Virus record (IMG/VR): IMGVR_UViG_3300047481_001922 | Coordinates: 1 to 22,380 of that record | Direction: 5' to 3' (one strand) | DNA: 22,380 bases | DNA from: a virus | In this document: in pieces, positions 7,481 to 16,600 of the stretch | Numbering within the stretch: position 1 is the first letter of the stretch | Layout: each line of letters opens with the position of its first letter | The notes under the pieces: model-generated | Told to the model about the DNA's origin: nothing | What the model saw: the letters and a program-made list of their open reading frames with translations, nothing else | The model's database searches: none | Position numbers and translations under genes: made by a program

Positions 7481-8989
7481 TTATATCTTCCTGGTCCAGT
7501 GAGGCATCTGCATTAACACTGGATAATTTGTGCTTGTATAATCTAGGTCAAATATACCAGCCTGTTCGTTATTCTGCAAGCCTAGGGTTCCACCGTTTGC
7601 AATGGTTCCGTTAGTTGTTCTTCCCTCTAAAGCTCCTTGGGGATCGATAATATATAGTCTTAATCCTACGTTACCGTCAGCGTTGCCTGTAGAAGCATTA
7701 AACATAAACTTATCTTCCTTGTAAGGAACCAATTGGCATCCAGTAGAAGTATTTCCATTTTGTGCAATAAAATAATTTCTTGGATCTCTTGTATCGATAA
7801 AGTATACATTCATTCCGCAACCATAATAATAATATGCGTTATATGCTACTACCCAATTATTATCCCAGCTAATATTTGAGCGCATTCCGTAACGGTTGCC
7901 TTGCTCAATTCCATAAGATGTTGTTAGTCCAATTGTATTATATGATGTAGTTAATTGTGAATTTGCAGTATTAAAAGTTGCATAATTACTTGCGTTGGAA
8001 GGAACCATTCTTGCCATTCCAATAATGCCGTTATCTCCTGCAACTACACGCATACGATATCTTGATTCGTCATAATTTTGAGAAGAGTTAGCCTGCCACT
8101 GGAAATCATAGAAATTATATGAGGCCATGCCTGCTCCTTGACCAGCATCTAATAGTCCAAGCTTTGCTTCACGCAAAAATGCTGGAAGAGTTCCTGCGGT
8201 ATAGTTATCAGTGTTTAAAGACCTGTCAATTCCTTCGTTTTTCCAAACATGCATTCTATAGTTATTTGAACCATCTTTTGCTTGAACGCAAACAAGGGTT
8301 CTGGTTCTATCGTTGTAGCATGCTGAACCATAGGCGGTATTTCCACTCCAAGTAGAATATGTAGCGCTACTTAGATTAACTGTGTCGTAGTACCCTTCTT
8401 GAATTCCACGCTCCATAATTCTTAAAGTTGTATTATTATGGTACAGGGAAAAATTTTGTCTAACTCCCTTTTTACCAATTACAACTCCCCAAAAAGGAGC
8501 ATACGATGGCATTGTGTCTGGATTGTATGCTGTATATGTTCTATTACCAGCATTTGGTCTTACCATCCAGTGACAATCTGCTTGTTGATATGGAGTTGCT
8601 TGAACCCAATAGCTTGTCCAGCTTGATGATCCAAAATGTCCGTTTGTATAATTGTTACCTGTCCATGGAGCCCACAACTCTGAATCTGTGTGTTGGCTTC
8701 CTGCTGAAATTGGTTGAAGTCTACTGTTCCAAATATTCCAGAACGGTCTATTATCACGGCATGAGTATGTTGCAAATGTAGGATAGGGGTTTGAGCTAGG
8801 CAAGTCTGAAACAACTGCATTTGCATCAGCAATCGCAGCGTCAAGCTGTACTGTGCTTCCTGTAGCAGCTAGATTAGATCTAATTGATTCAACTGTATCG
8901 TTAGTAAGTATTGCAGATATAGAGTTATCTACAACAGCTTTATCTAAGCCAGGTAGAACAATCTGCGTAACTGTATTTGCAACTGCCAT
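7481..8989 (-). CDS. Aromatic-rich tail fibre / receptor-binding protein (502 aa), paralogue of 5185-6732
   Basis: The 502-aa product is collinear with the 515-aa fibre over nearly its full length. Shared elements include an N-terminal LPGLDKAV segment, PTFATYSCRDNRPFWNIWNS, NNYRMHVWKN, DFQWQANSSQNYDESR, TTSYGIEQ, WDNNWVVAYNAYYYY and NADGNVGLRLYIID. The two diverge most in loops and at the C-terminus. This copy has several extra Cys residues (YSCRDN, QQADCHW, YYYGCGMNV). The ATG has a good RBS (AGGAGA). It is followed by its own small acidic protein. A receptor-binding role is inferred. Divergence is too great for a recent duplication. Confidence 0.83.
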   Translation of the reverse strand: MAVANTVTQIVLPGLDKAVVDNSISAILTNDTVESIRSNLAATGSTVQLDAAIADANAVVSDLPSSNPYPTFATYSCRDNRPFWNIWNSRLQPISAGSQHTDSELWAPWTGNNYTNGHFGSSSWTSYWVQATPYQQADCHWMVRPNAGNRTYTAYNPDTMPSYAPFWGVVIGKKGVRQNFSLYHNNTTLRIMERGIQEGYYDTVNLSSATYSTWSGNTAYGSACYNDRTRTLVCVQAKDGSNNYRMHVWKNEGIDRSLNTDNYTAGTLPAFLREAKLGLLDAGQGAGMASYNFYDFQWQANSSQNYDESRYRMRVVAGDNGIIGMARMVPSNASNYATFNTANSQLTTSYNTIGLTTSYGIEQGNRYGMRSNISWDNNWVVAYNAYYYYGCGMNVYFIDTRDPRNYFIAQNGNTSTGCQLVPYKEDKFMFNASTGNADGNVGLRLYIIDPQGALEGRTTNGTIANGGTLGLQNNEQAGIFDLDYTSTNYPVLMQMPHWTRKI

Positions 8990-9015
8990 TTTTTATTTCT
9001 CCTAAATATTTTTAA

Positions 9016-9333
9016 TTAAATCGTTGTTATTTTTACGCCAGAGATAAATGCTGTAACAGAGTTTGCGTTAAGTGCTGAAAGAATAATTGAATCTCCCGCA
9101 TTTAAAACCTGCTTAACATCTATAACTGTAATTTGACGAGGTGCTAAATCAATGTTCTTGAAGAAGAAAATACCTGCCAATTTTGCGCTTGCCTGTTGAG
9201 CAATGTCGGTAACGTTGCATAGGGTAACAGATGTAATAACATCTGTCTCTCCTGCTGGGACAGTGTAAACCTGAGCCTCAGTTGCTGTAACGCTTCCGCC
9301 GAATAGTCTTGCTGGTAAACTTATTTGTGCCAT
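9016..9333 (-). CDS. Small beta-rich tail accessory protein (105 aa), paralogue of 3823-4155
   Basis: The 105-aa product reads LFGGSVTATEAQVYTVPAGE, then VITSVTLCNVTD (about 33), a short helix, ITVIDVKQVLNAGDSIILSA (about 70) and a final AFISGVKITTI. The arrangement 'YTVPAG ... strand pair ... NAGDSI ... ISGV' occurs in small phage proteins coded between fibres and matches the 110-aa protein nearer the portal. The structural role is unknown; a knob or adaptor is possible. The RBS GGGAG overlaps the end of the upstream 108-aa gene. Confidence 0.74.
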   Translation of the reverse strand: MAQISLPARLFGGSVTATEAQVYTVPAGETDVITSVTLCNVTDIAQQASAKLAGIFFFKNIDLAPRQITVIDVKQVLNAGDSIILSALNANSVTAFISGVKITTI

Positions 9334-9334
9334 T

Positions 9335-9661
9335 TTATATTACTCCCATGTTTACGAATAGATTGTAGTTGTCTACTGCTGCATTTACTAATGCAATTTG
9401 TTGATTTCCAGAAGTAACTACAGCATTTACTTGAGAAGACCCAGCGTTGGTGATTGTTTGAACCTGTCCGCTAGATGCATTTGTTATCTCTGAAATTTTA
9501 GTATTTGTTACTGCCACAATATCGTTGACTCCTAAAAGGGTGCCAAGGGATTCAAGGGATTTAGCCAAGAATACAATGTCTTGTGTAGTAAGAGTTGATG
9601 CCGACAAGGCGTTGATCTTTGTCTTTGCTAACTCAATTTGTGTGGTTAAAGATGCTGTCAT
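9335..9661 (-). CDS. Helical oligomerisation-type tail protein (108 aa), related to a module of the 881-aa fibre
   Basis: The 108-aa product is almost wholly helical. Residues 4-60 (SLTTQIELAKTKINALSAST followed by LTTQDIVFLAKSLESLGTLL) match residues 659-715 of the fibronectin III fibre (TLSNQIDTIKSKINALASTT, then LNAEQILYLSKSLIILSEAL) at many positions. The rest has a heptad-like 'ITNAGSSQVNAVV' pattern that could form a trimeric coiled coil. It may be a free-standing copy of the stalk module, for example an adaptor to which short fibres attach. This role is inferred. The start is ATG with AAAGGAG upstream, and two -10-like boxes lie further upstream. Confidence 0.74.
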   Translation of the reverse strand: MTASLTTQIELAKTKINALSASTLTTQDIVFLAKSLESLGTLLGVNDIVAVTNTKISEITNASSGQVQTITNAGSSQVNAVVTSGNQQIALVNAAVDNYNLFVNMGVI

Positions 9662-9680
9662 TTGTTTACTCCTTTAGAAT

Positions 9681-9686
9681 ATTGTA
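9681..9686 (-). promoter_or_regulatory. TACAAT box 19 nt before the 108-aa gene
   Basis: GATACAATATTCTAAAGGAG precedes the ATG at 9661. The box, RBS and start codon have nearly the same spacing as at 6732, 17863 and 19846 (18-20 nt). A second box (GTATAAT) lies 17 nt further upstream. Confidence 0.3.
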
Positions 9687-9697
9687 TCATAAAACTT

Positions 9698-9704
9698 ATT
9701 ATAC
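9698..9704 (-). promoter_or_regulatory. GTATAAT box between the 125-aa and 108-aa genes
   Basis: CAGTATAATAAG overlaps the stop codon of the chaperone-like gene and lies 36 nt before the next ATG. It shares the GTATAAT core with boxes at 3798, 17882, 19867 and 20136. The heptamer also turns up inside genes, so by itself it is weak evidence. Confidence 0.3.
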
Positions 9705-10076
9705 TGGAACCTCTGGAAGGGTATATTCTAGGCCTTCCGTCATTGTTTCTGGAAGGTCTCTTAGTGCCTGTCTGTAAGTTTCCCATTCTGTTACTTTTGC
9801 TTCTGATAGACCTGAATTTGGTAATTGAGTCCAATCCGATCTCATTAGCAGTTCATTTCTTTCTGATCTTAAATTAGCGTATGAATAATCTGTCTTTAAA
9901 GAAAGATAATATGAATCTTTTTCTTCTTCAGTCATAGCAATTGCAGCCCCAGAAACTAATTTAAATATTTTTCCATCTATATCTTCTGGAACTGCATGCC
10001 AGCCTTCTCCTGGGTTTTCTTCAGCAATGACCATCTGCTCCTGAATCCCATTTTTATCAAACTTTATATAATTCAT
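9699..10076 (-). CDS. Phage tail assembly chaperone (125 aa)
   Basis: The C-terminal half, LRSERNELLMRSDWTQLPNS (about 69-88) through WETYRQALRDLPE (about 98-110), is the hallmark of the small phage tail assembly chaperone family (Phage_tail_APC). Its usual pattern is R..RN.LL..(S/T)DWT.LP ... W..YRQALRDLP. The N-terminal part (MNYIKFDKNGIQEQMVIAEE) is a small beta domain, followed by an acidic linker. Members help fold or trimerise the fibre coded next to them. Here the upstream neighbour is the 311-aa fibre, with 2 nt between its stop and this ATG, so that fibre is the likely client. The RBS is weak (TAGG), which suggests translational coupling. Confidence 0.85.
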   Translation of the reverse strand: MNYIKFDKNGIQEQMVIAEENPGEGWHAVPEDIDGKIFKLVSGAAIAMTEEEKDSYYLSLKTDYSYANLRSERNELLMRSDWTQLPNSGLSEAKVTEWETYRQALRDLPETMTEGLEYTLPEVPV

Positions 10077-10078
10077 AT

Positions 10079-11014
10079 TTACCTATTTCCGAACATTTGA
10101 GATGTTCTATTCCAAATTTTATAAGAGGTTTTTATATTAAATTGATTGTCTTGATCGTTATATTGAAGTGCTGCCTGAGTCATTTTAAGATCTGGTTGAA
10201 TCCAGAAATCAGAAAATGTTGTATGTAGGTCATAGAACATATTTTGATCTAGGTACCAGTGAACATAGCCTGACTGCCAGTAATACATTGTATTAGTCTG
10301 TACAACTACCACAGTTGTTTTTGCTGGAATTGTTACGTTCCAAGACCACTGATAGTACGAGTTTCCACCAGTTCTATTAACTGGAACCGTCCAGTTAATA
10401 TCTGTAACTGCGCTGTAAGAACCATTAACGTTAGGCGTTCCAATACACACTCCAGATCCGTCGTGTCCAGAAGCCCAGTAATTTGAATAGCTTCCATACA
10501 TTGTTACGGTTTTTTGAAGGGTAGGGTGGTGATTTCTAAGGAACATAGTTCTAAGTCTAAACGGAGAATATGCAGAGTTTCTTCCGTGGGCAATGTGAAC
10601 ACTGTCATTTCCAACAACAGAGTTCTTTGCATAGATCAATCTGTTATTTTCAAATGAGCTTGTTGCATATCCTACGGTATTCTGTCTAGTATTTGTTCCA
10701 AGTGAGAACCAGAATGCTCTTTCGCAGTCTGCCTGAGTTGTTCCAGTTAAATAATTATAGTAGCCAGTCCAGGACTCTCCTGATGACCAAATTTGCCACC
10801 ATGACTGATTTCTTTCATTTATTGTTGTAATAGTAGGAATCATGTATGGACGACGTGTGCCATCTGTAACTTCTCTGTTTAGTCTATCTTCTGCGTTTAC
10901 AACACCAAGGGATTCTGGAGTAATTCCTAGCGATGCTCCAGTTACTCCAAGTGTGGCTAGTTCGGATGCTTTAAGTCCTGATGATAATGTTAAAAGCGTG
11001 TCTAATGATGCCAT
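10079..11014 (-). CDS. Aromatic-rich tail fibre / receptor-binding protein (311 aa)
   Basis: I choose the ATG at 11014, which shares one base with the upstream stop (TAATG) and has GGAGAA at a good distance. An ATG 15 nt earlier would give 316 aa. The start ASLDTLLTLSSGLKASELAT is helical. The body is Trp/Tyr/Asn-rich and beta-rich (SWWQIWSSGESWTGYYNYL, YYQWSWNVTIPAKTTVVVVQ). The end is YKIWNRTSQMFGNR. Its domain order (helical N-terminus, then an 'xWxIW' strand, then QADC plus aromatic) recalls the 502-aa protein (FWNIWNS, QQADCHW). They may share an origin, but similarity is too low for me to be sure. The next gene is a tail assembly chaperone. Confidence 0.8.
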   Translation of the reverse strand: MASLDTLLTLSSGLKASELATLGVTGASLGITPESLGVVNAEDRLNREVTDGTRRPYMIPTITTINERNQSWWQIWSSGESWTGYYNYLTGTTQADCERAFWFSLGTNTRQNTVGYATSSFENNRLIYAKNSVVGNDSVHIAHGRNSAYSPFRLRTMFLRNHHPTLQKTVTMYGSYSNYWASGHDGSGVCIGTPNVNGSYSAVTDINWTVPVNRTGGNSYYQWSWNVTIPAKTTVVVVQTNTMYYWQSGYVHWYLDQNMFYDLHTTFSDFWIQPDLKMTQAALQYNDQDNQFNIKTSYKIWNRTSQMFGNR

Positions 11015-13659
11015 TATGCGATTCTCCATCCCTTTGCAGTATTTGAATATATTAATTTCAAAGCTTTATTATTTACGTTAAAGATAAGGTCTTCGGCTGC
11101 GCCTTGAATTAATTCACCATTTCTATCTATTGTAAAAAAGTTTGTTGATGCTGTTCCAGAAATATCTATAATTTCTACAACAGCGCCAATTGAAGGTCCT
11201 GCTGGAAGTGTTAATGTTAGTCCGCCTACCCCGCCTTGTCCTGATGGAGTATTTACAAAAACTCTGTCTCTGTTAACTAAAAGCTTGCTAGAGGTTAAAA
11301 CTTGCCAAGGGTTGTACCCAGCGCTTGCTGCCAATGCAGATGCTGTTGCAATATTTGATTCTTGATTTGTTATTACTCCCTCTAGGGAAGTAACTCTAGG
11401 ATTAATATTATCATACGCTGCTTGAAGTGTAGTATATTGACTTGATAAATTTGATACTGCTACGCCATTTGCCGTTCCGCTAACAAGGGTAATTGTAGCT
11501 GCACCAGCATTATCAATTTGTGTAATTGCATTTGCGGTAGCGTCAACAACATCTTCTACTCCAAGTGCCTCTGACAAAATAATTAATGATTTTGATAAAT
11601 ATAATATTTGTTCTGCGTTTAAAGTTGTGGATGCTAAAGCATTAATTTTTGATTTGATTGTATCAATTTGATTTGATAAGGTAGCATAATTTGCTGAGCT
11701 ACCAAAATCTGTTGTAATAATATTACTGAAGGCTGATTCTTCACCCTGGCTATTTACGCTGGTAACGGCCCTAATTTTAAATCTATAGGCGGTTGCAGGT
11801 GTAAGGCCTGTAATGGTAATTGGAGAAGTTGTGCCTGCTCCAGATCCTCCGATTGGAGTTGATTGAACAGTGTATCCAGTAATTGTTTGTCCGTTAGTTA
11901 CGGTTGGGGGAGTAAATGTTAATGTTGCACTTGTTGCACCAGTTTTTGCAGCAACTCCGACTGTTGGTGGTCCAGGAGGGGCGCTATCTGTGTTTACAAT
12001 ATTACTTGCAGCAGACTGAGGTCCAGTTCCAACTGAGTTAACTGCTGCTATTTTAAATGTATAATGAGTTGCAGGAGTTAAACCTGTAAAAGTAATTGGT
12101 GATGTTGTCGATGAAGCAATTATGTTGCCAGGAGTTGATGTACCAATATAGCCAATAATTGTTGCTCCACCGTTATTTGCAGGTGGGGTAAATGCAGCGG
12201 TTGCTGTTGTTGAGCCAGTTTTTGTTGCAGTTCCAATAGTTGGGGCATCTGGAACAAAAACATCTGCGGCATCTGTTGTAATGCTATTGCTTGCTGCAGA
12301 CTCAGGGCTGTCTCCAACAAAGTTGGATGCAATTATTTTAAATGTATAAGAGGTTGCAGGTGTTAGACCTAAAACTGTAATTGGTGAAGATGTACCCGAA
12401 GCAACTATATTTCCAGGAGTTGATGTTACTGTGTATCCAGTAATTGATGCTCCGCCATTATTTGCTGGAGGTGTAAATGCAACTCTTGCTGAAGTTGATG
12501 TTAATTTTGTAGCTGTTCCAATTGTTGGAGCGTCAGGAGCAACTGCGTTAGATGTTATCTGGTTAGATGGTCCCGAAGGCACAGAAGTACCAGCAATGTT
12601 GGTTGCTGTTACTGTAAAGGTATATGAAGTTGCTGGCGCTAAACCTGTAACTGTAATAGGTGAGCCATTGCCAGTAGCGGTAATATCACCTGGACTTGAT
12701 GTAACAGTATAAGTAGTTACTGCTGCTCCACCATTATTTGCAGGTTCAGTAAATGTAACAACTGCTGTTGTCGCTCCTGTTTTTGTAGCTGTTCCAATAG
12801 TTGGGGCGCCTGGAGCTGCCGCATCTGTTGTAATAGAATTGCTTGATTCAGAGTTAATACCCGCACCTTGTGAGTTAGTTGCAAAGACTACAAATGTGTA
12901 TTCTGTTCCTGGGGTTAATCCAGTAACAGTGATTGGTGTTCCTGTTCCCGTTCCAGTAATACCGCCAGGTGTTGATATAGCAGTGTATTGAGTAATTGCA
13001 TACCCGCCATCAGATGCTGGTTCCGTAAATCCAACTGTTGCGGTTGTAGTACCAGTTTTTGTAGCTGTGCCAATTGTTGGTGCGCCAGGAGTATTAGGAT
13101 TTATATAATCTGTAGTAATGCTATTACTTGCTTGAGAAGGCGAAGAAGTTCCAACAGAGTTAGTTGCTGTTACTGTAAATGTGTAAGATGTTCCAGAAGT
13201 TAATCCTGTAAAATTAATTGGTGAGGACGTGCTAGTTGCAGTAATACTACCAGGTAAAGAAGTGGCGGTGTATAAAGTAATCGCCTGTCCACCATCTTCT
13301 AGTGGTGCATTAAATGTTAAGGTTGCTGTTGTTGTGCCAGTTTTTGTAGCGGTGCCAATTGTTGGAGCATCAGGTACTGAAGAATCCGTAGTAATACTAT
13401 TACTTGGTGAAGATGGACCAGAAGTGCCATCACCGTTAGTGGCTGTTACTGTAAAAACGTAAGTAGTATTTGGCTCTAATCCAGTAACTGTAATTGGAGA
13501 AGTTGCACCACTAGCACTAATATTTCCAGGGTTTGATGTAGCAGTATAGCTGGTGATTGTAGAGCCACCATCATCTAATGGTGCCGCAAAACCAACCGTT
13601 GCTGTCGTGGTGCCAGTTGCTGTGGCCGTGCCAATAATTGGTAGATCTGGTGCTGCCAT
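11014..13659 (-). CDS. Fibronectin type III repeat tail protein (881 aa)
   Basis: Residues 4-653 consist of seven fibronectin III domains of about 91-96 residues. Each starts P(D/G)APTIGTATKTG and ends (S/T)NSITTD, with GLTPATSYTF in the middle. Residues 659-715 are a helical module related to the 108-aa protein at 9335-9661. Residues 720-780 look like a coiled-coil stalk (LSSQYTTLQAAYDNINPRVT), and residues 784-881 form a beta-rich tip (LLVNRDRVFVNTPSG ... NKALKLIYSNTAKGWRIA). Fibronectin III arrays on virions are thought to give weak binding to surface carbohydrates, so a host-adhesion role is likely. The ATG has AAGGAG overlapping the stop of the preceding gene, so it is probably cotranscribed with the 1186-aa gene. 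Confidence 0.88.
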   Translation of the reverse strand: MAAPDLPIIGTATATGTTTATVGFAAPLDDGGSTITSYTATSNPGNISASGATSPITVTGLEPNTTYVFTVTATNGDGTSGPSSPSNSITTDSSVPDAPTIGTATKTGTTTATLTFNAPLEDGGQAITLYTATSLPGSITATSTSSPINFTGLTSGTSYTFTVTATNSVGTSSPSQASNSITTDYINPNTPGAPTIGTATKTGTTTATVGFTEPASDGGYAITQYTAISTPGGITGTGTGTPITVTGLTPGTEYTFVVFATNSQGAGINSESSNSITTDAAAPGAPTIGTATKTGATTAVVTFTEPANNGGAAVTTYTVTSSPGDITATGNGSPITVTGLAPATSYTFTVTATNIAGTSVPSGPSNQITSNAVAPDAPTIGTATKLTSTSARVAFTPPANNGGASITGYTVTSTPGNIVASGTSSPITVLGLTPATSYTFKIIASNFVGDSPESAASNSITTDAADVFVPDAPTIGTATKTGSTTATAAFTPPANNGGATIIGYIGTSTPGNIIASSTTSPITFTGLTPATHYTFKIAAVNSVGTGPQSAASNIVNTDSAPPGPPTVGVAAKTGATSATLTFTPPTVTNGQTITGYTVQSTPIGGSGAGTTSPITITGLTPATAYRFKIRAVTSVNSQGEESAFSNIITTDFGSSANYATLSNQIDTIKSKINALASTTLNAEQILYLSKSLIILSEALGVEDVVDATANAITQIDNAGAATITLVSGTANGVAVSNLSSQYTTLQAAYDNINPRVTSLEGVITNQESNIATASALAASAGYNPWQVLTSSKLLVNRDRVFVNTPSGQGGVGGLTLTLPAGPSIGAVVEIIDISGTASTNFFTIDRNGELIQGAAEDLIFNVNNKALKLIYSNTAKGWRIA
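11701..13653 (-). repeat. Seven tandem fibronectin III-coding repeats
   Basis: Seven units of about 275-290 bp lie head to tail in the 881-aa gene. Unit boundaries fall at residues 4, 95, 191, 282, 374, 469 and 561. Units 3-6 are the most alike. The seventh is the most diverged (PPGPPTVGVAAKTGATSATL) and borders the stalk. Recombination between units could change their number. Confidence 0.85.
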
Positions 13660-13671
13660 TTTATACTCCTT

Positions 13672-16600
13672 TTATGCCTGAGCTTCTGTCCAAGACAAAC
13701 GAGCTGAAATATCTCCAGATGTTAATCCTAGGTTTGTTGCGACAATTGTCAAAATATCTGGACCATTTGGGAATCCTGGTGCTTTGAAGTTTCCATCACC
13801 AGAAAGAATTGATGTTCCTAAGTCCTTAACCCTTGACAAATCGAAAGTAGTAGCTGAATAGTTTGTACCACCAGTACCGTCGGTATAGAAGGCAAACGCC
13901 TGGTCTCCACCTCTAATTGTTGTTGTTGGGCTAGTTACTGTAGAACCTGTTTTACCAGTGTTATCATGATAAATAACCTGTGCTAGAGATCCGCCAGGAA
14001 TTCTAATAGTTTCCCAATCATTTGGAATGTTTACTCCAGTAGGGAAAGATGATGGGTTATAAATACCCTGAATCAAGAATGCTCCCTGAGCAAGAATACC
14101 AAGTGAGCTGAGTGCTAGCTGCATGGTATTTAATGTTTCTCTTTTACCATAATTTCTTCCAATTCCATTGTCTGCTGAAGGGGCAATTCTGATTGAAAGA
14201 AGCGGTCTTGCAACTGCCGTGCTGCCAAAGCTCTGAGAAACAGATCCTTGTGGTGTAACAATACTTGTTGGAATTGTTGTACCAAATGGGATCGTGTACT
14301 GAACTGTATTGCTTGTTACTGCGCTTACTGTAAATGTACCATTAAATGTTGTACGCTCAGTAGCAGTTGCATTTGTTTGTACACGAGAAGTATATCCGTA
14401 GACTCCAGCAAATGTTATGTCAATCTGATTTGTTGCTGGAACAGCAGCCACGTCTCTTTGCCCATTCAAAACAGTAGTTATAGCTGTACTCTGAATTTGA
14501 CCATTTTGTAAGTTTTGAGAAAGTTGAGTATTTGCTAATGTTAGAGTTTGTCCTGCAACAAAGTTGTGAGCACCTTGAGTTGTAAGTCTTACGTTAGATG
14601 CAGAAGTTCTTTGAATGCTTGTTATAGATGCTACAGTGTTTACGTCAGAAACTATAACTGGATAACCTACCTGCAATTGATGCGGTGCAGCAGTTGTTAA
14701 TGTTGCAACTCCTGATGTTGTAGACTTTGAAGCAATCTTGGCAATAACTTCACCAGAACCTGCAACGTTTACGAATCTCTGCATACCAGCGGTAAAGATA
14801 AAGTTTTTATCATCATCAAACTTGCCGTCCATAATTACTGATGATCCCCAGTGTGAAATAACTGGAGCACATGTATTGGTAATTGTTTGAACTGAAACCT
14901 GTGCTATACCAGTTCCATTTGTAATTGTATTATCTGGAAGGAATGTTGCATTGTTTGAAGTTCCAGATAGCTGAACTGCCTGTCCTTGCAAATAAGAGGT
15001 TATTGGCTGTCTTCTAGCAATATTAACAGCATAACCTTGAGCTATTGAATTGTATTCTCTGTTTGTAATAGTGTAAGAACAAATTTCAAAATTGTCTGTA
15101 TCTTTAATAACCAAGTATCCTGAATCTGGCCAGAACTTAATACTGTCTACATACATAACAATCATTGTTGGTGTCAATGCAGATCCAACTATTCCTGAAG
15201 ATCCCGCCTTTAGCTTTGTGCTAAAGAATGGAGAGTTAATTGCCTCGTATCTTGCTGGAAGGTTTCCAGAACGCATGTAAGCTTCTGTATTTCTATTGTT
15301 ATTAGGCATCTTGTGGCAATAAATAATATTTCCTTCTGTGCCTCTAAATCCAAATCGAATAAAGCCTGCGCCATACCATGTATAGTCAATATAGGCCATC
15401 TGCATTAATGCAGGGTCTAATGTGTATCCTGAAGGGCCTTTTCCATCAAGCTTATCTACGTTCCATTCAGTCTGAGGAACTCTGATTTCTTGAGTTATAA
15501 CATAAGAAGAGTTTGTTAGAGAGTCTCCCTTATATGCTGGAGAAACCTTTAGATTAGTATCTGATGCAATCTCAATAATATTGTAGTTTGCTCCCTTAAT
15601 TACAATTTGGTCTCCAACTAACAACTGTTTTCTAAATCTTGTATTTATACCAGTAATTGTATTTGAAAACTTAGTTGCAGCAACTTTACCAAACAGATCT
15701 TTCTTAGTAAATCTTCTAACTGCATATAGATAATTTCCATCGTATTCTAGGAAGAATCCATTTTGGTCATTAAACATACCAGTTCTTGTTGCTGCGCCGT
15801 CCCACTTATAAACTGTAACTGAAACGTCAACTCCTCCTGGGAATTGATCTGTAGCACTTAGGTTTTGTGTAAGTGGCATTATGTACTGAAACTCATTTGT
15901 TCCCAAAACGTTTGTAACTACGAATTTGCCATTCCATGGATTATATGAACCTGCTGTAACAATTCCATCTACCTTAATTTTTGCACCTGGCTGCATTCCG
16001 TGATCTTGAATTGTGCGGACCGTTACAACCTGATTTCCGATTAAAACTCCTGCTACTGATATCTGATCTACGTCAAATGTCGGAGTAAATTTTACACCAG
16101 TTGAGAATTGAATTGACTTACCTGATTGGTATCTAAAGTGACGACGTGTCTGACGAATTACTCTTACTCCACAAACGTTATCTGTAGTTGAAAGAATAAC
16201 TCCGCCGTCATGTGGTCTGTGCTGAACATAACCATTTGGCTTTGCATAAAGTCCTACGCCATTTGTAATAATTGGATTAGAAACCTGAGATTCCATTTTA
16301 AATTTTAATTGGTTTGGAGAAGATACGTTAAATACTCTCCAAGAACCCTTGATTGAGCAGTTTGGATTCTGGCTTCCGATTAGGATTGGAATTCCTGGAA
16401 GAAGTCCATGAGCTGTGCTTGTTGTAATTGTAATTGTAGATTGTGCTGCTCCATCTGATTGAGCGGTCCAACCCTGTAATCCTTGAGCATCGCTTCCGCC
16501 TGGAATGTGAGCGTTATCATAAATTCCACCACCTGTAACAGATGTAAGGCTTCCGTCGGCAACTGCTCCGCTTACAATTCCGTTTGCTAAATATGTAAAT

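Noticed and set aside
5185-8989. Variable-repeat/template pair of a diversity-generating retroelement in the paralogous fibres
   Set aside because: Matching DNA segments differ at all kinds of bases, no near-identical template is present, and no reverse transcriptase gene is in the window.
11015-11029. ATG at 11029 as start of the 311-aa fibre
   Set aside because: It overlaps the previous gene by 16 nt and lies on the GGAGAA site that serves the next ATG, which forms a TAATG junction.
12120-13462. Several open frames on both strands in the fibronectin III region
   Set aside because: They arise from repeated codons of the fibronectin III units and lack plausible starts or protein character.
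11701-13653. CRISPR-like regular repetition
   Set aside because: The repeats are about 280 bp and stay in one reading frame, coding protein domains throughout.
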